Assembly (NCBI GenBank): GCA_020024455.1
Contig: JAHHTU010000026.1
Location: 1 to 35,596, forward strand
Direction: 5' to 3'
Source of the DNA: Anaerotignum sp.
GTDB taxonomy: Bacteria; Bacillota; Clostridia; Lachnospirales; Anaerotignaceae
DNA: 35,596 nt
Shown: positions 8,606 to 17,519 of the stretch, piece after piece
How positions within the stretch are numbered: position 1 is the first letter of the stretch
Layout: each line of letters opens with the position of its first letter
Translations under genes and position numbers: made by a program
Notes under the pieces: model-generated
Databases searched by the model: none
Told to the model about the DNA's origin: nothing
What the model saw: only the letters and a program-made list of their open reading frames with translations

Positions 8606-9508
8606 TTAACTGAGTGGTTCTGATTCAAATGTTGTTTCATTGGATTTGATGTAACAAATGCCAACAGCGGTTGGCCCTGCGTGTGTGCCGATGGTGATGC
8701 CGATATGCCAAGGAGTTGGCTCTACCGAAAAGCCATGTTCTTGTAATGCATAAATGAGCATACGTGCATCTTCTTCTTTTTCTTTTTCGCCACGAATGAC
8801 ACACAAATGATAGTCTTGTTTTTGGTTGCCGATTTCTTGTACTGTCATATCCAATATGGTTTTTAATGCCTTTTTATGCCCTCTGACTTTGCTTTCCGGA
8901 AACAATTCTCCGTCTTTCATCACAATGACAGGTTTGATATTCAAAATAGCACCCGCAAATGCAGCGGCTTTGCCCACACGTCCGCCATGCTGTAAAAAAT
9001 CCAAATTTTCAACGGTAAAGTTGATTTTTGCGGTTTGTTTTTGTTTGTGCAGGGTATCTATCAATGTGTCTAAATCATAACCGACATCTCGCATTTGACA
9101 GGCTTGCCATACCAATAAACCCTGTGTGCCTGTGACACAAATGCTGTCCAAAATTTCAATGCGACGGTCGGGATATGTTTCTGACAATATTTGTTTTGCG
9201 TTGTTGGCACTTTGGAAAGAGCCGCTGAATTTGGCAGTCAAACAGATACACAAAATATCTTTGCCTGCTTGCAAATATGGTTCAAAAACATCAATATAAT
9301 CTTGTATGGGGGGTAACGATGTTTTGGGATATACATTTTGCTCTTTGATTTTTTCATAAAATACATCTGCGGTGATTTCTGATAATTCTTTGTAATACTG
9401 CACAGTGTCAAATGTGGCATAATAAGAAACAATGCCGATATCCAATGTTTGCAACAATGCAGCAGGAATATCACAAGAGCTATCGGATATAATTTGATAA
9501 TTTGCCAT
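8606..9508 (-). CDS. DegV family fatty-acid-binding protein
   Basis: A 300-residue DegV protein (EDD fold) that binds a fatty acid; family members can act as FakB subunits presenting fatty acids to the FakA kinase. Visible features: N-terminal SDSSCDIP segment, the conserved TSLPP motif (residues about 61-65), LTAKFSGSFQSA ligand loop, and GGRVGKAAAF followed by NIKPV and TIGTHAGP near the C-terminus. The ATG follows GGAGG at good spacing. The family is usually about 275-290 residues; the last codons (after TTF, encoding ESEPLS) lie within the inferred IS200-like right end, so the native C-terminus was probably replaced. The core is complete and the protein is likely functional. Confidence 0.93.
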   Translation of the reverse strand: MANYQIISDSSCDIPAALLQTLDIGIVSYYATFDTVQYYKELSEITADVFYEKIKEQNVYPKTSLPPIQDYIDVFEPYLQAGKDILCICLTAKFSGSFQSANNAKQILSETYPDRRIEILDSICVTGTQGLLVWQACQMRDVGYDLDTLIDTLHKQKQTAKINFTVENLDFLQHGGRVGKAAAFAGAILNIKPVIVMKDGELFPESKVRGHKKALKTILDMTVQEIGNQKQDYHLCVIRGEKEKEEDARMLIYALQEHGFSVEPTPWHIGITIGTHAGPTAVGICYIKSNETTFESEPLS

Positions 9509-9543
9509 GAAAATACCTCCATCTGTACAAGACTTTGTCTTTC

Positions 9544-9573
9544 ATTGTAAAACAAATGATATTCTTTTGTCAA
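9544..9573 (-). promoter_or_regulatory. SigA-type promoter for degV
   Basis: Read on the minus strand: -35 TTGACA (9568-9573), 18-nt spacer, -10 TACAAT (9544-9549), about 36 nt before the ATG. Confidence 0.65.
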
Positions 9574-9592
9574 TCAAAAGGTAAAAATTGCT

Positions 9593-9621
9593 TTGATTTT
9601 CTATATTGACAATGGTATACT
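9593..9621 (+). promoter_or_regulatory. SigA-type promoter for topB
   Basis: -35 TTGATT (9593-9598), 17-nt spacer ending TGG, extended -10 TATACT (9616-9621). It is 20 nt from the divergent degV -35 box, so the two promoters are back to back. Confidence 0.65.
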
Positions 9622-9649
9622 GAAATGACGCACAAAGGAGGCGAAACGA

Positions 9650-11791
9650 ATGTTGAAAACATTGGTGATTGCAGAAAAACCATCGGTTGCCAGAGATATT
9701 GCCAAGGTATTGGGCGTCAAAGGCAAAGGCGATGGGTGTTTGATGGGCGAGCAATATATCATATCATGGGCAATCGGGCATTTGGTGACATTGGCAGAAC
9801 CGGAGGCGTATGATACGGCATACAAAAAATGGAGTTTTCAAACATTACCGATATTGCCGCAAAATATGAAATTGGAAGCCATCGCAAAAACACGCAGTCA
9901 GTTGAAAATATTACACAATTTGATGCACAGCAAAGAAGTGGGTGACATCATTTGTGCAACCGATAGCGGGCGTGAAGGGGAATTGATTTTCCGTTATATT
10001 TATGATATTACAAAATGCAAAAAGCCGTTCAAAAGACTGTGGATTTCCAGTATGACAGAAACGGCAATCAAAGATGGTTTTGCAAATTTGAAAGATGGTT
10101 CTGCATATGATTTGTTATACCAATCCGCAAAATGCCGTGCAGAGGCAGATTGGCTGGTGGGTATGAATGCCTCCCGTGCATATACGATACAATATCATGC
10201 TTTGCTGAGCATTGGGCGTGTGCAGACGCCGACATTGGCTTTGATTGTACAACGTCAAAAAGAGATTGATGCATTTGTTTCACAGGATTATTTTGAAGTA
10301 GAGGCAAATTTTGGTGCGTATACAGGTTTGTGGATAGATGAAAAAGAACAAACCAAAATCCAAACAAAACAAAGGGCAGAAGAAATTGTGTCAAATGTGA
10401 AAACAAAACAAGGCTGTATTATCAAAATAGAGAAAGAAGAAAAAAAGCAGTTGCCACCGTTATTATATGACTTGACGGAATTGCAAAGGGAATGTAACCG
10501 TAAATTCGGATATGCGGCACAAAAGACATTGCAAATCGCACAGACATTATATGAAAAAAGAAAAATGATTACATATCCCCGTACCGATAGCCGCTATTTG
10601 AGCGAGGATATGAAACAAAAGGTCAAACAAACCATGCAAAGGTTGGTACAAACGGCAGATTATGGCACATATGCAAAACAGGCATTGCAAACGATGACAT
10701 TTCAAAAACGGATTGTGGACAACACAAAAGTCACAGACCACCATGCCATCATTCCGACAGACACCCATATCAAAACAGACCATTTGACAGCAGAAGAAAA
10801 AAATGTGTTTGATTTGGTTGCAGGGCGGTTTATGGCTGTGTTTTATCCGCCATATGTATATGAAGTGACAAAGGTATATACCAAAGTGGAAGAGGAACGG
10901 TTTTTATCCAAGGGGAAAGTTGTGTTGCAAGAGGGTTGGCAGGCTGTGGAAAAAGCATTTTCTCCTACACCGAAACGGAAAAAAACAGAACAGGAAGAAC
11001 AACAACTGCCGATATTGGAAGAAAATCAAAGTATGGTTGTCAAAAATGCAAAGGTGTTGCAAAAACAGACAAAACCACCGACACCATATACCGAAAGCAC
11101 ATTGCTTTCGGCAATGGAACACGCAGGGCGTTTTGTGGAAGATGAAACGGTGAAAGAACAAATGAAAGACAGCGGTCTGGGGACACCGGCAACCAGAGCG
11201 GCAATCATTGAGCGGCTTTTGAAAGTGGGTTATATTGTCCGAAAAGGCAAATCATTACTGCCAACAGAAAAAGGCAAAAATTTGATTGCGGTGGTACCTG
11301 ATGCATTGCGTTCGCCGGAAACAACCGGAAAATGGGAAAAAGGCTTATCTTCCATTGCAAAAGGCAATATGACACAACAACGCTTTATGGCAAGCATTGC
11401 AAGATATGTCCAATTTTTGGTGGAAGATGCAAAAAATAACCGAAAAGATGTGGCATTTGCAGAAGAAGCATATCAAGGCAAAAGAACAAAAGGTTTAGGT
11501 AAATGCCCATTATGTCAAAAAGGCAGTATTTTGGAAAACAGTAAATCGTATTATTGCACACAATGGAAAAGCGGTTGCAAATTTTCGATATGGAAAAACA
11601 GCTTGGAATCTTATGGTGTGCAGTTGACCGATACCATGATAAAAAAGTTGCTGAAACAGAAAAAGATAGCACAGTTGCAAATGACATTGCCGCAAACCGC
11701 AGAGGTCTGTGTGGCAGATTTGGTATTGACAACGGGAAAAAACGGATATCTGGAATGGCAAAATGTAACAAGAACAGAAAAGGAGCAATAA
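9650..11791 (+). CDS. topB: DNA topoisomerase III
   Basis: A 713-residue type IA topoisomerase that relaxes and decatenates DNA through a tyrosyl intermediate. The TOPRIM domain begins VIAEKPSVARDIA (about 6-18); the acidic motif reads ATDSGREGE (103-111), where the usual second Asp is Gly, a variant I recall from Firmicute TopB proteins. The active-site Tyr is Y309 in MITYPRTDSRY. The C-terminus carries one four-cysteine zinc-ribbon-like segment (GKCPLC ... YYC ... GC). The start follows AAAGGAGG. It is co-transcribed with the PLP-enzyme gene 3 nt downstream. Confidence 0.95.
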   Translation: MLKTLVIAEKPSVARDIAKVLGVKGKGDGCLMGEQYIISWAIGHLVTLAEPEAYDTAYKKWSFQTLPILPQNMKLEAIAKTRSQLKILHNLMHSKEVGDIICATDSGREGELIFRYIYDITKCKKPFKRLWISSMTETAIKDGFANLKDGSAYDLLYQSAKCRAEADWLVGMNASRAYTIQYHALLSIGRVQTPTLALIVQRQKEIDAFVSQDYFEVEANFGAYTGLWIDEKEQTKIQTKQRAEEIVSNVKTKQGCIIKIEKEEKKQLPPLLYDLTELQRECNRKFGYAAQKTLQIAQTLYEKRKMITYPRTDSRYLSEDMKQKVKQTMQRLVQTADYGTYAKQALQTMTFQKRIVDNTKVTDHHAIIPTDTHIKTDHLTAEEKNVFDLVAGRFMAVFYPPYVYEVTKVYTKVEEERFLSKGKVVLQEGWQAVEKAFSPTPKRKKTEQEEQQLPILEENQSMVVKNAKVLQKQTKPPTPYTESTLLSAMEHAGRFVEDETVKEQMKDSGLGTPATRAAIIERLLKVGYIVRKGKSLLPTEKGKNLIAVVPDALRSPETTGKWEKGLSSIAKGNMTQQRFMASIARYVQFLVEDAKNNRKDVAFAEEAYQGKRTKGLGKCPLCQKGSILENSKSYYCTQWKSGCKFSIWKNSLESYGVQLTDTMIKKLLKQKKIAQLQMTLPQTAEVCVADLVLTTGKNGYLEWQNVTRTEKEQ

Positions 11792-11794
11792 AAT

Positions 11795-13075
11795 ATGCAA
11801 TCAATTTATGGAATGTTGGGGATTTCCCCAGAAGTGGAACAATTCGGAGAACGTGTATTGGCAGGTTTGCAGGAACGTTTTGCACAAATTGATGCTGTGG
11901 CAGAATACAATCAGGCAAAAGTCTTGGCAGCGATGCAAAAAAATCGTGTGAGTGCGGAATGTTTCGCAGGCTCTACGGGATATGGATATAACGACCAAGG
12001 GCGTGAAGTGTTGGAACAGGTGTATGCAGATTGTTTCCATACAGAGGCGGCTTTGGTGCGTCCGCAAATCACTTGCGGCACTCATGCATTGGCAGTGGCA
12101 TTGTCTGCCAATCTGTTGCCGGGTGATGAATTGCTTTCCCCTGTGGGAAAACCATACGATACATTGGAAAATGTCATCGGGATACAGCCTTCTCCTTGTT
12201 CTTTGGCAGAATATGGTGTTTCTTACCGACAAGTGGATTTGTTGGAAGATGGTTCTTTTGATTATGATGCAATCAAAGCCGCAATTCATGAAAAAACAAA
12301 ATTGGTGACCATACAACGCTCCAAAGGCTATCAAATGCGTCCGACATTCTCCGTAAAACAAATCGGTGAATTGATTGCATTTGTAAAAAGCATCAAACCG
12401 GACGTGATTTGTATGGTGGACAACTGTTATGGCGAATTTGTGGAGATGCAAGAGCCTTCTGATGTGGGAGCAGATATGATTGTGGGTTCTTTGATTAAAA
12501 ATCCCGGTGGCGGTTTAGCACCCGTTGGCGGGTATATTTGCGGTACAAAAGCCTGCATTGACCGTTGTGCATATCGTTTGAGTGCACCCGGTTTGGGGCA
12601 GGAAGTGGGGGCGAGTTTGGACGTGATGCGTGCCTTGTATCAAGGCTTTTTCCTTGCTCCCACGGTTTCCGCCGGTGCTTTGAAAGGGGCTGTGTTTGCG
12701 GCAAATGTATATCAAGCGTTGGGCTTTTTGGTTATTCCCAATGCAACAGAACCACGACACGATATCATACAAGCAGTACAGTTGGGGAGTGCGGAGAGAT
12801 TGATTGCATTTTGTGAGGGCATACAAGCAGCAGCACCTGTGGACAGTTATGTCAAACCAGAACCATATGCAATGCCGGGGTATACCTGTGATGTCATCAT
12901 GGCAGCAGGGGCTTTTGTGCAAGGTTCTTCCATTGAATTGAGTGCAGATGGCCCATTGCGTGAGCCATATTCGGTATATTTTCAAGGTGGTTTGACATGG
13001 TATCATGCCAAAGTGGGTATTTTAATGTCATTACAAAAATTATATGAGAAAAAATTGGTTGATTTGCGTGTATGA
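11795..13075 (+). CDS. aluminium-resistance / methionine gamma-lyase family PLP enzyme
   Basis: A 426-residue fold-type I PLP protein of the Alum_res family (YnbB-like). Annotation pipelines call it methionine gamma-lyase family or aluminium resistance protein; the true substrate is unproven. The PLP lysine is probably K235 in GSLIKNPGGG, with the Asp of MVDNCYGEF (about 208-216) as the pyridine-nitrogen partner. GSTGYGYND near residues 59-67 and ITCGTHALA near 92-100 fit the cofactor-binding N-part. Full length for the family (about 410-430). AAAGGAG precedes the ATG, and only 3 nt separate it from topB. A terminator follows. Confidence 0.9.
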   Translation: MQSIYGMLGISPEVEQFGERVLAGLQERFAQIDAVAEYNQAKVLAAMQKNRVSAECFAGSTGYGYNDQGREVLEQVYADCFHTEAALVRPQITCGTHALAVALSANLLPGDELLSPVGKPYDTLENVIGIQPSPCSLAEYGVSYRQVDLLEDGSFDYDAIKAAIHEKTKLVTIQRSKGYQMRPTFSVKQIGELIAFVKSIKPDVICMVDNCYGEFVEMQEPSDVGADMIVGSLIKNPGGGLAPVGGYICGTKACIDRCAYRLSAPGLGQEVGASLDVMRALYQGFFLAPTVSAGALKGAVFAANVYQALGFLVIPNATEPRHDIIQAVQLGSAERLIAFCEGIQAAAPVDSYVKPEPYAMPGYTCDVIMAAGAFVQGSSIELSADGPLREPYSVYFQGGLTWYHAKVGILMSLQKLYEKKLVDLRV

Positions 13076-13084
13076 TAAATACAA

Positions 13085-13117
13085 AAACACAGATATATTC
13101 CATATCTGTGTTTTTTT
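13085..13117 (+). terminator. terminator of the topB operon
   Basis: ACACAGATAT / ATATCTGTGT hairpin followed by a T7 run directly after the PLP-enzyme gene. Confidence 0.92.
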
Positions 13118-13138
13118 GGACAAATGAGAGATAGCAAT

Positions 13139-13166
13139 TTGATTTCATGTGCTTTTATGGTATAAT
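13139..13166 (+). promoter_or_regulatory. promoter for the lysR-mutS2 gene run
   Basis: -35 TTGATT (13139-13144), 16-nt spacer ending TGG, extended -10 TATAAT (13161-13166). The leader before the LysR gene is about 90 nt. LysR proteins usually act on divergent targets, but the left neighbour here is convergent in orientation, not divergent. Confidence 0.65.
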
Positions 13167-13261
13167 GATGGCACAGAAAAAAAGGCATGGCAGATATATG
13201 TTCTTTTCATGTAAAAATCAATACAAAGGCGGCGAAACGCAAGACATTTAGGAGGTAGCAT

Positions 13262-14167
13262 ATGCTGGACTATCGAATTTATACATTTTTGATATTATGT
13301 GAAAAAATGAATTACACAAAAACAGCAGAGGTGCTGCACATCACACAGCCTGCGGTTACACAGCATATTCGTTGGTTGGAAGAACAATATCATTGTCGAT
13401 TGTTTTCCTATCAGGGGAAAGTGTTACGCTTGACGGAAAAAGGAAAGGTTTTGCAAAATTTTGCACAACAGATGGTTTCCAATGAAATTGGTGTGCGTGC
13501 TGCCATGGAGCAGGAGGAAAATGCAAAAATCCATTTGCGTTTGGGTGCAACAAAAACAATCGGAGATTATATATTGCCAACATTGTTGACGGATTTTTTG
13601 AAACACAATCCAAAATATCGTTTGCATTTGGTGGTTGACAATACAGAGCATTTGTTGCAGGAATTGGAACATGGCGCACTGGATTTGGTGATGTTGGAAG
13701 GATTTTTTGACAAAAAATGTTATGATTATACATTGTATCGAAAAGAACGCTTTATTGGTGTTTGCGGCACAGAAAGCCCTTGGAAAAATAAAAAGGTAAA
13801 AATGTGGGATATTCGCAAAGAACCTTTGATTTTACGGGAAAAAGGCTCAGGTACCAGAGATATTTTTGAAGAATTGCTCAAAGAGCAAAATGTGACATTG
13901 CATAGCTTTGATGCCATACAGGAAATCAGCAATTTCCAGACGATTAAAAAAATGGTTGCCAATAATTTGGGGATTACATTTTTGTATGAGCCTGTGGTGC
14001 AGGAAGAATTGGAAGATGGCACTTTGTGTGCATTGAAATTGGAAGATTTGAATATTTATCGTGAATTGAATTATGTATATATGAAAAACGGGTTGTTTCA
14101 AAGCGTATATCAGCCGTTTTTGGAATTTGCAAAAAAATGGGAAAAACAACAACCCATAGAGGAGTGA
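13262..14167 (+). CDS. LysR family transcriptional regulator
   Basis: A 301-residue LTTR. The N-terminal winged helix-turn-helix (about 1-60) includes NYTKTAEVLHITQPAVTQHI, and the substrate-binding domain (about 90-290) has two periplasmic-binding-like halves, with the typical GSGTRDIFEE loop near residue 198. The ATG follows AGGAGG closely. The inducer is not deducible. It heads a compact run (small unknown gene, kptA, mutS2, response regulator) rather than sitting opposite a target operon, so its target genes may be elsewhere or autogenous. Confidence 0.93.
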   Translation: MLDYRIYTFLILCEKMNYTKTAEVLHITQPAVTQHIRWLEEQYHCRLFSYQGKVLRLTEKGKVLQNFAQQMVSNEIGVRAAMEQEENAKIHLRLGATKTIGDYILPTLLTDFLKHNPKYRLHLVVDNTEHLLQELEHGALDLVMLEGFFDKKCYDYTLYRKERFIGVCGTESPWKNKKVKMWDIRKEPLILREKGSGTRDIFEELLKEQNVTLHSFDAIQEISNFQTIKKMVANNLGITFLYEPVVQEELEDGTLCALKLEDLNIYRELNYVYMKNGLFQSVYQPFLEFAKKWEKQQPIEE

Positions 14168-14173
14168 TGGGAT

Positions 14174-14557
14174 ATGGCATATCATATGGAAAGTTATTTG
14201 TTTCAACAATCAAAAACAGATGAAAATGTAACATGGAGTTGTATCATAGATGCATTGCTCAAATTGGCAACATATGAAATGTATGCACCAGATACGGATT
14301 ATGGCGATTATGGCTTTGTGATTTTGGAAACAGACACGCCAAAAGATGGCTGTGTGATGATGCAAACGGCAAAAAATTACGGCAAAAAAGAAATGACATT
14401 GGAAGTACGATATGAATATCCAAAACAACAGGATTTTCGGCAGTATACATGGGACACCACAGACTTTGATGCGGTGTTACAGTATTTTTATGACTTTTTT
14501 ATGGGAAAATCCTTAGATATCTCACCGTTTACAGACATCACAGAAGATTTGCGATAA
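14174..14557 (+). CDS. small protein of unknown function
   Basis: A 127-residue soluble acidic protein rich in Tyr, Asp and Thr with no signal peptide, membrane segment or recognised motif. It starts 6 nt after the LysR stop behind GAGGAG and ends 21 nt before kptA, so it is translated within this operon. The alternation (GFVILET, CVMMQTA, EMTLEVRYEYP) suggests an alpha/beta fold with several strands. I do not recognise the family. Confidence 0.8.
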   Translation: MAYHMESYLFQQSKTDENVTWSCIIDALLKLATYEMYAPDTDYGDYGFVILETDTPKDGCVMMQTAKNYGKKEMTLEVRYEYPKQQDFRQYTWDTTDFDAVLQYFYDFFMGKSLDISPFTDITEDLR

Positions 14558-14578
14558 CCAAAGAAAGTGGGTTGTTTG

Positions 14579-15124
14579 ATGGAACAGAAACAAAATTTGA
14601 AAAAAATCAGTAAATTTTTGAGCCTTGTATTGCGGCATGAACCACAGGCGGCAGAGATTACATTGGACGAGCATGGTTGGGCTGATGTTGATGCGTTGTT
14701 GGAAGGTGTTTCCAAAACAATGCCAATCCGACGGGAAATATTGGAACAGATTGTCGCAGAGGACGAAAAACAAAGATATGCTTTTGATGAAACCAAAACA
14801 AAAATCAGAGCAAATCAAGGACATTCCATACAAGTGGACGTACAGTTGCAACCTGCTGTACCGCCGGATATGTTGTATCATGGTACGGCTGAGCGTTTTG
14901 CACAATCCATTCAAAAACAGGGGTTGTTGCCACAAAGCCGCCTGTATGTGCATTTGTCCAAAGATACAGAAACAGCAGAAAAGGTGGGCAAAAGGCATGG
15001 CACACCCAAGATATATACCATTGACACAAAACGTATGGTGGCAGACGGATATACGTTTTATTTGTCTGCCAATGGGGTGTGGCTGACAAAATGTGTGCCA
15101 CCTCAGTATTTTATAGATAAATGA
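14579..15124 (+). CDS. kptA: RNA 2'-phosphotransferase (Tpt1/KptA)
   Basis: A 181-residue NAD+-dependent enzyme that moves an internal RNA 2'-phosphate to NAD+, giving ADP-ribose 1'',2''-cyclic phosphate. Visible core: R19-H20 in SLVLRHEP, R77 in IRANQGHS, YHGT (100-103), RLYVHLS and KRHGTP (138-143); the fourth core Arg is probably in the last motif. The length fits the family. ATG 14579 is chosen over GTG 14567 because the protein then begins MEQKQNLKKISKFLSLVLRH like its relatives, with a GAAAGTGGG site upstream. Bacteria lack the yeast tRNA-splicing substrate, so its natural substrate here is unknown. It lies 9 nt upstream of mutS2. Confidence 0.93.
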   Translation: MEQKQNLKKISKFLSLVLRHEPQAAEITLDEHGWADVDALLEGVSKTMPIRREILEQIVAEDEKQRYAFDETKTKIRANQGHSIQVDVQLQPAVPPDMLYHGTAERFAQSIQKQGLLPQSRLYVHLSKDTETAEKVGKRHGTPKIYTIDTKRMVADGYTFYLSANGVWLTKCVPPQYFIDK

Positions 15125-15133
15125 GGGAACAAC

Positions 15134-17503
15134 ATGAACGAAAAAGCACTACGAACATTAGAATATGATAAAATGATAGAAAAATTGGCAGGGTTTGCAG
15201 TTTCTCCTATGGCAAAGGAATTGGCAAGGGGATTGCAACCCTCTGTTGCAATGTCTGAAATTATATTGCGACAACAGGAAACCACAGAGGCAACTGCTAT
15301 GGTATTGCGTAAAGGCAATCCGTCTTTTGGCGGCTTTCGGGATATTCGCCCACAGCTCAAACGTGCGGCAATGGGTGGTACATTATCCATACCCGAATTG
15401 ATGCATATTGGTGCATTTTTGTATGTATGCCGCAAAGCGAAAAATTATGCCAAACATGAAAACAAAGCGGAAGTGTATGAACGACTGGACGAATATTTTG
15501 AATTGCTGACATTGTTGCCACAAGTGGAAAACGAAATCACACGCTGCATTGTGTCGGAAACAGAAGTATCAGACGATGCAAGTGCAGGATTGCGTAGTAT
15601 TCGCAAAGAAATCAAAATATCCAATGACAAAGTCAAAGACCATTTGAACGGTGTCATTGCCTCCTCCGCATATCGCAATATGTTGCAGGATTTTGTCATC
15701 ACCATCAGAAACGACAGATATTGTGTGCCGGTAAAAAGTGAGTACCGCAATTCTTTTCCGGGTATGATTCACGACCAGTCAAACACAGGCTCGACATTGT
15801 TTATGGAGCCGTTGAGTGTGGTACAGCTCAACAACAAAATCAAGGAATTGCAGGCAAAAGAAAAAGAAGAAATCGAAAAAATATTGATTGCTTTGTCTGC
15901 TTTGGTCATTCAAAATGAGGCACAGCTGGGTGCAAATTTGGAATTGTTGACACAGTTGGATTTTATATTTGCAAAAGCACAGCTTTCTTTGTCTATGGAC
16001 GGCACACAGCCTTTGTTTAATACAAGAGGATATATCCATATCATGAAAGGCAGACACCCATTACTGGATAAAAAAACAGTTGTGCCAACCGATATTTATT
16101 TAGGAAAAGACTTCCATACATTGCTGATTACAGGGCCGAATACAGGTGGGAAAACCGTAGCCCTGAAAACATTGGGACTGTTTTCTTTGATGGGGCAGGC
16201 AGGACTGCATATTCCCGCAAACGAACATTCCCAGCTGGCAGTGTTTGACAATGTATTTGCCGATATTGGGGACGAACAAAGCATTGAGCAGAGTTTGAGT
16301 ACATTTTCCGCACACATGACAAACATTGTACGCATTTTGGAAGATGTGACAGACCATTCTTTGGTATTGTTTGATGAATTGGGGGCAGGGACAGACCCCA
16401 CAGAAGGGGCGGCACTGGCAACTGCCATCATACAGCATTTGCATCAAAGAAAAATCCGCACCGCAGTCACCACCCATTACAGCGAATTGAAAGTATATGC
16501 ATTGTCCACAGATGGCGTGGAAAATGCCTGTTGTGAATTTGATGTGCAGACATTGCGTCCCACATATCGGTTGTTGATTGGTATTCCCGGCAAAAGTAAC
16601 GCATTTGCCATATCCAAGCGTTTGGGATTGCCGGATTATATCATAGATGGTGCAAAAGAGTTTATCTCACATGATGAGGCAAGATTTGAGGATATCATCA
16701 CAGATTTGGAAATCAGCAAAAAAAGCGTTGCCTTTGAGCAAGAGCGTGCGGAACAATACCGCAAAGAGGCAGAAAGTCTGAAACAAGAAGTCGAAAACCA
16801 AAAAGAAAAAACAAGACAACAAAAAGAAAAAATTCTGCAAAAAGCAAGAGAAGAAGCAAAACGCATTTATGCACAGGCAAAAGAAGAAGCCGACCAAATC
16901 ATCAAAGACATGAACAGAGAGGCAAAACAGAAAAATCAACAAAAGGCACTCGACAGCCGTACCAAATTGAAAGAAAAATTGTCGTCTGTGCAAGAAGATT
17001 TCCTGAAATCCAAAAAAGTGAAATCCACACACAAACCGCCTGAAAAATTGCAGGCTGGGGACAGAGTGTATGTGATTTCGTTTGACCAAAATGGGGTTGC
17101 TTTGTCCGCACCGGACAAAAACAAAGAAGTCATGGTGCAAATGGGTATCATGAAAGCAAAAATTCCTTTGGCAGAATTGATGTTAGATGAAACACCACAG
17201 CCCAAAGAACCAAAACAAAGACAGCAAAATGTGCGTGCAAAAGTAAGCAAAAGCCAATTTATATCCGCAGAAATTGATTGCCGTGGACAGTTGGTAGATG
17301 AGGCTTTGATGCATATTGACAAATATATTGATGATGCATATTTGTCCGGGTTGAAACAAATTGTCATCATACATGGCAAAGGTACAGGGGCATTGCGTGC
17401 AGGCGTACAAAATTATTTGCGTACCAACAGCCATGTCAAAAGTTATCGACCGGGTACATTCGGAGAAGGGGAAGCAGGCGTTACCGTTGTGGAATTGAAA
17501 TGA
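15134..17503 (+). CDS. mutS2: MutS2 family ATPase/endonuclease
   Basis: A 789-residue MutS2. It lacks the MutS mismatch-recognition domain and is linked in Firmicutes to recombination control or to rescue of collided ribosomes (also named RqcU). Order: lever/clamp helices (about 1-300), ATPase with Walker A GPNTGGKT (334-341), Walker B LVLFDELGAG, a long Lys/Glu-rich coiled coil (about 510-610), a small beta domain (about 635-680), and a C-terminal Smr nuclease domain with HGKGTGALR (747 onward). All key motifs are intact. A GAGGG site precedes the ATG. Confidence 0.96.
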   Translation: MNEKALRTLEYDKMIEKLAGFAVSPMAKELARGLQPSVAMSEIILRQQETTEATAMVLRKGNPSFGGFRDIRPQLKRAAMGGTLSIPELMHIGAFLYVCRKAKNYAKHENKAEVYERLDEYFELLTLLPQVENEITRCIVSETEVSDDASAGLRSIRKEIKISNDKVKDHLNGVIASSAYRNMLQDFVITIRNDRYCVPVKSEYRNSFPGMIHDQSNTGSTLFMEPLSVVQLNNKIKELQAKEKEEIEKILIALSALVIQNEAQLGANLELLTQLDFIFAKAQLSLSMDGTQPLFNTRGYIHIMKGRHPLLDKKTVVPTDIYLGKDFHTLLITGPNTGGKTVALKTLGLFSLMGQAGLHIPANEHSQLAVFDNVFADIGDEQSIEQSLSTFSAHMTNIVRILEDVTDHSLVLFDELGAGTDPTEGAALATAIIQHLHQRKIRTAVTTHYSELKVYALSTDGVENACCEFDVQTLRPTYRLLIGIPGKSNAFAISKRLGLPDYIIDGAKEFISHDEARFEDIITDLEISKKSVAFEQERAEQYRKEAESLKQEVENQKEKTRQQKEKILQKAREEAKRIYAQAKEEADQIIKDMNREAKQKNQQKALDSRTKLKEKLSSVQEDFLKSKKVKSTHKPPEKLQAGDRVYVISFDQNGVALSAPDKNKEVMVQMGIMKAKIPLAELMLDETPQPKEPKQRQQNVRAKVSKSQFISAEIDCRGQLVDEALMHIDKYIDDAYLSGLKQIVIIHGKGTGALRAGVQNYLRTNSHVKSYRPGTFGEGEAGVTVVELK

Positions 17504-17519
17504 CAAAGGGGGAATACCC

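Larger units (their letters stand above)
8219..8628 (+). mobile_element. decayed IS200/IS605-type element, internally deleted
   Basis: About 410 bp without an intact gene. It contains a subterminal left hairpin (8251-8280; GCAAAAC pairs with GTTTTGC, TATG with CATA), a wrecked TnpA reading frame (8303-8496), and a right end with two hairpins (8576-8590 GCCCC/GGGGC and 8597-8619 AACCAC/GTGGTT) followed by TCAA (8625-8628), the kind of cleavage sequence known at IS608-like right ends. TTGAC at 8214-8218 is a plausible target on the left. These elements lack terminal inverted repeats and do not duplicate their target. Normal members with only tnpA are roughly 600-700 bp, so about a third has been lost. 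The exact ends are inferred. Confidence 0.75.

Noticed and set aside
9616..9649. 62-codon frame beginning at 9625 upstream of and overlapping topB
   Set aside because: It has no ribosome site of its own and its sequence is the topB start read in another frame.
10250..10275. Second-Asp loss in the TopB acidic motif as a sign of inactivity
   Set aside because: The change at residue 107 (ATDSGREGE) is a form I recall from other Firmicute TopB proteins, and all other catalytic features including Y309 are intact.
13223..13239. ACAAAGGCGGCGAAACG in the LysR leader resembles the topB ribosome site at 9632-9648
   Set aside because: The shared segment is mainly a Shine-Dalgarno-like core and no start codon follows it in the LysR leader; chance or a decayed start is enough to explain it.
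13167..13261. LysR leader as a possible riboswitch or leader RNA
   Set aside because: No recognisable aptamer core or terminator/antiterminator pair; only an ordinary leader with a strong ribosome site.
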